Part shown: piece after piece, positions 59,225-64,000 of the stretch
How positions within the stretch are numbered: position 1 is the first letter of the stretch
Layout of the letters: every line of letters begins with the position of its first letter
Assembly: GCA_021822495.1 (NCBI GenBank)
Contig: JAKAQO010000003.1
Span: 147,227 to 211,226, forward strand
Reading direction: 5' to 3'
DNA from: a bacterium
GTDB taxonomy: Bacteria > Elusimicrobiota > Elusimicrobia > UBA1565 > UBA9628
DNA length: 64,000 bases
The notes under the pieces: generated by a model
Databases searched by the model: none
What the model was told of the DNA's origin: nothing
Seen by the model: only the letters and a program-made list of their open reading frames with translations
Program-made: the position numbers and the translations under genes

Positions 59225-59587
59225 GTGATTTTAGCCGACACCTCCGTTTGGGTCGATCATCTGCGCTTGGGAATTCCCCAATTAGCTGAATTTTTGCGCG
59301 AGGACCAAATTCTGATTCATCCCCTCATCATCGAGGAAATCGCCTGCGGACGGCTCCTCAATCGCGCGGAATTGTTGGGCCTTTTGGAGGCCTTGCCCGC
59401 GGCGCCTCAAGCCGAGCACGCCGAGGTTTTGGATTTTTTAGCGGCCCATCGCTTGGCCGGAAGCGGCATCGGGGCGGTGGACGCGCATCTTCTCTGTTCG
59501 GCGAAATTATCGGGAGCCAAAATTTGGAGCCGGGATCGGGCGCTTATTTTGGCCGCGCGGCGATTGGAAATCGCCTCAGAAAACTAA
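59225..59587 (+). CDS. VapC-type PIN-domain RNase toxin
   Basis: This 120-aa protein starts at GTG 59225. The PIN acidic residues are visible: ILADTSVWVDHLR (Asp), IIEEIACGRLL (Glu), GIGAVDAHLLCSAKL (Asp) and WSRDRALILAA (Asp). It would cleave tRNA or rRNA when free of VapB. TA genes of this kind stabilise islands. The pair sits inside the split hsdR region. Confidence 0.88.
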   Translation: MILADTSVWVDHLRLGIPQLAEFLREDQILIHPLIIEEIACGRLLNRAELLGLLEALPAAPQAEHAEVLDFLAAHRLAGSGIGAVDAHLLCSAKLSGAKIWSRDRALILAARRLEIASEN

Positions 59588-59593
59588 ATTCCG

Positions 59594-62500
59594 ATGAGCC
59601 ATCGCTTTACCGAATCCGAGGTCGAGGAAGCGGCCCTGGGATGGTTTAAAGGACTGGGATATTCCGTGGTTTCCGGCCCGACTATCGCGCCGGGCGAACC
59701 CGCCTCAGAACGCGCAAGTTTCTCAGACCCGTTTTTGCCCGAACGCCTCAAGGCCGCGTTGGCGAAACTCAACCCCTCCATTCCCGCCGAAGCCCTCAAC
59801 GACGCCTTTCGCAAAATCTCAAAGCCCCAGGCGGCGTCTCTCATCCAAAATAACCGCGCCTTTCACCGAATGCTCATAGACGGCGTGGACGTGGAATATC
59901 GCTTGGACGGGCGAGCCATTCACGATAAGGCTCAAGTCGTAGACTTTAAGGACCCCGACCGCAACGACTGGGCCGCGGTTAACCAGTTCACGGTTATTGA
60001 AGGCCGGCATAATAATAGAAGACCGGACATTATTCTTTTCTTAAACGGCCTGCCCCTGGTCGTCATCGAGCTTAAAAACGCGGCCGATGAGAACGCGACG
60101 ATCTGGACGGCCTTCAACCAACTTGAAACCTACAAGCTGCAGATTCCATCCTTATTCGTTTGCAATGAGGCGCTTGCGATTTCCGACGGCCTTGAAGCCC
60201 GATTGGGTTCCCTCACGGCCAACCGCGAAAGATTCGCGCCGTGGAAAACAATCTCTGGAAACGAACTCGCTCCGGCGTCTTTGCCGCAACTTGAAGTCTT
60301 AATCAAGGGAGCTTTCGACCGACGGCGGATCCTCGATCTTTTGCGCCACTTTACGGTTTTTGAGGAAGACGCGGGAAGCGTTGTTAAAAAGATCGCGGGT
60401 TACCATCAATTTCACGCGGTCAACGCCGCCGTGGAAGAAACCTTGCGCGCGCTTGGACGCCCATGGCGGGAAGCGGCGCTCATCGGGGAGGGCCTTGGCG
60501 TCTACCGCGCGGGCGGGGGCGCGGGAAAGGACGGAGATCGCCGAATTGGAATTGTCTGGCACACGCAAGGCTCGGGAAAAAGCCTGACCATGGCTTTTTA
60601 CGCCGGACGAATCGTTTCGCATCCGGCCATGGAAAACCCGACCTTGCTTGTCCTCACCGACCGCAACGACCTCGATGAGCAACTCTTTGGAACCTTTAGA
60701 CGTTGCCGGGAACTCCTCCGGCAAAAGCCCGTACAGGCCCAAAACCGCGCCCAACTGCGCGAACTCTTAAAAGTGGCCTCGGGCGGAGTCGTGTTCACCA
60801 CCATCCAGAAATTTTTTCCCGAGGAAAAAGGCGATTCTTTCCCGAAACTCTCCGAACGCCGAAACATCGTCGTCATCGCGGACGAGGCGCACCGGAGCCA
60901 GTACGATTTCATAGACGGCTTCGCCAAGCACATGCGCGACGCTCTTCCCAACGCTTCCTTTATCGGATTTACGGGAACGCCCATCGAACTCACCGACAAA
61001 AACACCCGCGCCGTTTTCGGGGATTACATCAGCATCTACGACATCCAACGCGCGGTCGAAGACGGCGCGACGGTCCCCATTTATTATGAGAGCCGCCTGG
61101 CGAAATTAGAGCTCAAGGAAAAAGAGAAACCTCAAATCGACCGGGAGTTCGAGGAATTGACCGAGGGCGAGGAACTCGAGCGCAAGGAAAAACTCAAGAC
61201 CAAATGGGCGGCTCTTGAGGCCGTGGTCGGCTCAGAAAAGCGCGTCAACCTCATCGCCCGCGACCTGGTCAATCACTTCGAGAAACGTCTGGAAGCAATG
61301 ACCGGAAAAGCCATGGTCGTCTGCATGAGCCGCCGCATTTGCGTGGACCTTTACAACGCTCTCATAAAACTCCGTCCCGAGTGGCATCATGAGGACGACT
61401 CAAAGGGCGCGCTTAAAATCGTCATGACGGGCTCGGCCTCAGACCCGCTTTCGTGGCAACCGCATATTCGCAACAAACCCCGCCGAGAAATTCTCGCCCA
61501 ACGCTTTAAGGACCCCAGGGACCCTTTTAAAATCGTCATCGTGCGCGACATGTGGTTGACGGGCTTTGACGCGCCGTGTCTTCACACGATGTATGTGGAC
61601 AAACCCATGCGCGGGCACGGGCTCATGCAGGCCATCGCCAGAGTCAACCGCGTCTTTAAAGACAAACCCGGAGGTCTCGTGGTGGATTATTTGGGCCTGG
61701 CCGATCAGCTCCGCCGGGCCTTAAACGATTACACCGAAAACGGCGGGCAAGGCCGCACGGCCGTCGAACAATCGGAAGCCGTGTCTGTCATGCTTGAGAA
61801 ATATGAAGTCTGTTGCGGCCTGTTCCACGGCTTTAATTGGTCTCAATGGTCCAAGGGAACTTCGGCGAACCGATTGGGCCTCATACCCCCCGCCCAAGAG
61901 CATATCCTAAACCAAGAAGACGGAAAGTCCCGCTGTCTTAAGGCCGTGACGGAATTGTCGCAAGCCTTCGCGCTCGCCGTCCCAAATGAAAAGGCCTTGG
62001 AAATCCGCGATGACGTCAGTTTCTTTCAAGCGGTGCGCTCGGCTTTGGTCAAATCGGCGAGCCCAAGCCCCAAGACGGAAGAGGACCTCGAATACGCGGT
62101 CCGCCAACTCATCTCAAAAGCCGTGGCCTCGGATCAAGTCATCGACATCTTCGCGGCCGCCGGCCTTAAAAAGCCCGACCTCTCCATTCTCTCGGATGAT
62201 TTTCTGGCCGAGGTGCGCGGCCTTCCCCATAAGAATCTGGCCGTGGAACTTCTTCGCAAGCTTCTTAACGATGAAATAAAAAATCGTTCTCAAAAAAATC
62301 TGGTCCAAGGAAAATCTTTCGCCGAAATGCTTGAGCGGTCCATTCGCGCCTATCAAAACCGCGCCCTCGAGACGGCGCAAGTTATCGAAGAGCTCATTTC
62401 TCTCGCTAAAGACATGCGCGAAGCCGAAAAACGCGGCGAGAAACTCAATCTAAACGATAATGAAGTGGCCTTCTACGACGCTTTGGAAACCAACGACAGC

Positions 62501-62764
62501 GCGGTCAAAGTATTGGGGGATGACGCCTTGCGCGCCATCGCCCGGGACCTGGTCGAAACGGTGCGCCAGAACGCGAGCCTTGATTGGACGATGAAAGAAA
62601 GCGTTCGGGCAAAGCTTCGCGTCATGGTCAAAAAAGTCCTTCGCAAGCACGGCTATCCCCCGGATAAGCAGGAAAAGGCGACTCAGACAGTCCTTGAGCA
62701 AGCGGAACTCATCTGCAAGGATTGGGTGAGGGATGAAGCCACCCGCCATGACACTCCCCCTTGA
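59594..62764 (+). CDS. hsdR: Type I restriction-modification endonuclease/translocase subunit HsdR
   Basis: This 1056-aa protein has an N-terminal HSDR_N nuclease domain (~20-230: [21 protein letters not shown], with D and ExK), an SF2 motor with Walker [17 protein letters not shown] (~320), [13 protein letters not shown] (DEAH, ~428), FTGTPIEL (motif III) and [14 protein letters not shown] (motif VI, ~680), and a C-terminal helical domain (~880-1050). It cuts unmodified DNA after translocation. It ends at the promoter of the XRE gene. Confidence 0.95.
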   Translation: MSHRFTESEVEEAALGWFKGLGYSVVSGPTIAPGEPASERASFSDPFLPERLKAALAKLNPSIPAEALNDAFRKISKPQAASLIQNNRAFHRMLIDGVDVEYRLDGRAIHDKAQVVDFKDPDRNDWAAVNQFTVIEGRHNNRRPDIILFLNGLPLVVIELKNAADENATIWTAFNQLETYKLQIPSLFVCNEALAISDGLEARLGSLTANRERFAPWKTISGNELAPASLPQLEVLIKGAFDRRRILDLLRHFTVFEEDAGSVVKKIAGYHQFHAVNAAVEETLRALGRPWREAALIGEGLGVYRAGGGAGKDGDRRIGIVWHTQGSGKSLTMAFYAGRIVSHPAMENPTLLVLTDRNDLDEQLFGTFRRCRELLRQKPVQAQNRAQLRELLKVASGGVVFTTIQKFFPEEKGDSFPKLSERRNIVVIADEAHRSQYDFIDGFAKHMRDALPNASFIGFTGTPIELTDKNTRAVFGDYISIYDIQRAVEDGATVPIYYESRLAKLELKEKEKPQIDREFEELTEGEELERKEKLKTKWAALEAVVGSEKRVNLIARDLVNHFEKRLEAMTGKAMVVCMSRRICVDLYNALIKLRPEWHHEDDSKGALKIVMTGSASDPLSWQPHIRNKPRREILAQRFKDPRDPFKIVIVRDMWLTGFDAPCLHTMYVDKPMRGHGLMQAIARVNRVFKDKPGGLVVDYLGLADQLRRALNDYTENGGQGRTAVEQSEAVSVMLEKYEVCCGLFHGFNWSQWSKGTSANRLGLIPPAQEHILNQEDGKSRCLKAVTELSQAFALAVPNEKALEIRDDVSFFQAVRSALVKSASPSPKTEEDLEYAVRQLISKAVASDQVIDIFAAAGLKKPDLSILSDDFLAEVRGLPHKNLAVELLRKLLNDEIKNRSQKNLVQGKSFAEMLERSIRAYQNRALETAQVIEELISLAKDMREAEKRGEKLNLNDNEVAFYDALETNDSAVKVLGDDALRAIARDLVETVRQNASLDWTMKESVRAKLRVMVKKVLRKHGYPPDKQEKATQTVLEQAELICKDWVRDEATRHDTPP

Positions 62765-62823
62765 AAAATAAGCATTTTTCGTTTATAATATTTATATAGA
62801 AATAATTTTATTTCTATATAAAT
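62761..62823 (+). promoter_or_regulatory. Promoter and perfect 14-bp palindrome at the XRE start
   Basis: TTGAAA (62761-62766, overlapping the hsdR stop), 17 bp, TATAAT (62784-62789). ATTTATATAGAAAT-aatttt-ATTTCTATATAAAT (62790-62823) is perfect and touches the ATG at 62824. Transcription would begin within it, giving either an autorepressor operator or a 5' hairpin. Confidence 0.65.
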
Positions 62824-63606
62824 ATGACCGCGAACATCCTGGAAGCGCAAATCGGAACAAAAATCCGTGAACTGCGGAAGGAACGCCGCTGGACCCAGCA
62901 GCGCTTGGCCGCTTTTTTGGGCATCACCCAAGGCCATCTCTCCCAGCTCGAACGAGGCAGTGGCTCCTTCTCGGCGAATCAACTCCTCGCCATCCTCAAA
63001 CACTTCAACATCGCGCTGGATTATTTCTCGAAACGCAAAATGCCGGCCGGAGACCAGATTCAAAATGCTTTGGCCCGGCAGGGGGCGACGCATCTGCTTG
63101 AGAGCGAGGATATTCTCCCCTCCGAAAAGCTGAAAGCCGCGACGGATGCGATCCGCGAAGCGCTTGTGTCCGGAGATTCGGCGCGGCAAATCGCGGCCAT
63201 CGCCCCGGTTTTGGCAAACCATGCCGGACAAATGAATCTGGGCAAATTGCGAACCGAGTTCAGGAGTCTCGGCCTGGCAAACCGCTTTGAGTGGGCGATT
63301 GAATCGGCCCTGGAAGCCATAAGGCAAGAGGCTTTGCGGCCCTTGCCGCGCCAATGGCGCGTCAAATACCGAAGAGCCGCGACCATCATCGGAATCAACA
63401 TTCAGCCCCTGCCCCCGTTGAGCCCGGAGCTGGATTCCCAAGATATTGCGCCTCTTGATGTTCTTGACCCCGAGATCACGACCCCGGAGGCGTTGAAGGA
63501 GGTCAGCGAAAACCTTTCTCCGCTGGCAAGAAAATGGAAAATTGCCACGCGAATCAAGACCGATGATTTTATAAGAGCGCTGAGGGCTTCCCGTGGCGCT
63601 GATTGA
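62824..63606 (+). CDS. XRE-family regulator with a long C-terminal domain
   Basis: This 260-aa protein has an HTH_3 domain at ~10-65 (IGTKIRELRKERRWTQQRLAAFLGITQGHLSQLERGSGSFSANQLLAILKHF). The C-terminal ~190 residues are helical and unrecognised (AAIAPVLANHAGQMNLGKLRTEFRSLGLANRFEWAIESALEAI). XRE proteins with this build often pair with a nucleotidyltransferase toxin gene downstream, but none is visible before the window end. It probably represses itself through the adjacent palindrome and may control the RM region. Confidence 0.7.
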   Translation: MTANILEAQIGTKIRELRKERRWTQQRLAAFLGITQGHLSQLERGSGSFSANQLLAILKHFNIALDYFSKRKMPAGDQIQNALARQGATHLLESEDILPSEKLKAATDAIREALVSGDSARQIAAIAPVLANHAGQMNLGKLRTEFRSLGLANRFEWAIESALEAIRQEALRPLPRQWRVKYRRAATIIGINIQPLPPLSPELDSQDIAPLDVLDPEITTPEALKEVSENLSPLARKWKIATRIKTDDFIRALRASRGAD

Positions 63607-64000
63607 AGTCTTCCTCAATTGAATGGCGCTGCCCTATCAGGAGGCTTGAGTTGAAAGCTCAAATTCCTTCCGGCAATCCTTCCGGCATGCCGGAAGGGTC
63701 GAGAAAAGCGGGGATTCATTAAAAATCTATTATTTCTCTGCTCTTTTTGCCCCGCCTCTTGGCGCGTAAAGCCGCTTAAGCCTCCTGACCACACCCCCAC
63801 AACCACATTAAAAATAGTGGTGAAATGTGGCGCTGTGGTCAGGAGGACGGCGGGGATTGGGGCAGGAAATTGGGATGAAAATGGTTAGGAGTGAGCTTAA
63901 AGGTGGAAGGAAGGAGCGGTAGGTTTGGGGTGGAAGGTGCGGAAAATAAGGGTTAGGTTAAGCCAAAGAATATCATCAGGATGGGTCAGTGAGTGGTCGG
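63607..64000. other. Gene-poor end with strong hairpins and a G-rich tract
   Basis: No convincing gene. CCTTCCGGCATGCCGGAAGG (~63679-63698) is a perfect palindrome. CCTCCTGACCACA (63781-63793) pairs perfectly with TGTGGTCAGGAGG (63834-63846) around an inner ACCACATT/AATGTGG stem. From ~63846 to 64000 the plus strand is rich in G with few C. The sequence may be a transposon end or part of the next element. Confidence 0.4.

Overview
The window looks like a chromosomal contig from a Gram-negative-type bacterium of a poorly cultivated lineage. It is moderately GC-rich, with type IV prepilin genes, an aa3-type cytochrome c oxidase cluster, a complete SUF iron-sulfur operon and tRNA genes with or without an encoded CCA. 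An Elusimicrobiota/Omnitrophota-like bacterium is my best guess, but the sequence alone does not settle it. Genes are tightly packed with ATGA/TAATG overlaps. Several start codons lie only 5-7 nt after a good -10 box, suggesting frequent leaderless transcripts.

Layout. 1-4301 (minus): a prepilin/pilus-assembly operon (PilX-like, pseudopilin, large PilV-like protein with lamin-tail and carboxypeptidase-regulatory repeats). 4380-17375: a 13-kb integrative element at the 3' half of tRNA-Glu(UUC), bounded by an exact 45-bp direct repeat. It carries a tyrosine-recombinase-like protein fused to two excisionase-like HTH domains, a 1687-aa DUF4011-helicase-nuclease protein, a TIR-like/membrane protein/TIR gene trio, a broken YhcG gene, an RHH/GIY-YIG pair, two small HTH genes and a second integrase. 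17422-32904 (host core): tRNA-Lys, ceramidase-like protein, small envelope proteins, a MITE-like element, a DUF4143 ATPase, the cox/cta operon, a nucleoside salvage cluster (secreted LOG-like protein, PNP, pyrimidine phosphorylase, UPRTase), a Crp/Fnr regulator and tRNA-His. 32919-42986 (minus): sufBCDSU-sufT-rrf2-nfu followed by PHP, GDPD, nadA and a YyaL-like gene, with an IscR-type box over the sufB promoter. 43081-45434: an exported TPR protein and an exported DUF4412-like protein.

45617-64000: a second accessory region that begins at the 5' half of a broken tRNA-Tyr. It holds HipBA with paired operators, a DUF1186/ST7/SEC-C protein, and an expanded type I restriction-modification locus: hsdM, a YhcG nuclease, a two-TM protein, hsdS, a TrlF-type PHP-ATPase, an hsdS tail fragment, an Abi_C protein, a broken hsdR start, a truncated GHKL ATPase, a STAS-like DUF4325 gene, VapBC and intact hsdR. 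An XRE regulator gene follows, with a perfect 14-bp inverted repeat against its start codon.

The strongest candidates for an undescribed system are the compact TIR-like / three-TM / TIR module in the tRNA-Glu island (12400-14123) and the TrlF/Abi/YhcG-loaded type I locus. The Int-HTH-HTH fusion at the island end is also unusual. All functional statements are inferred from sequence motifs; no search was run.
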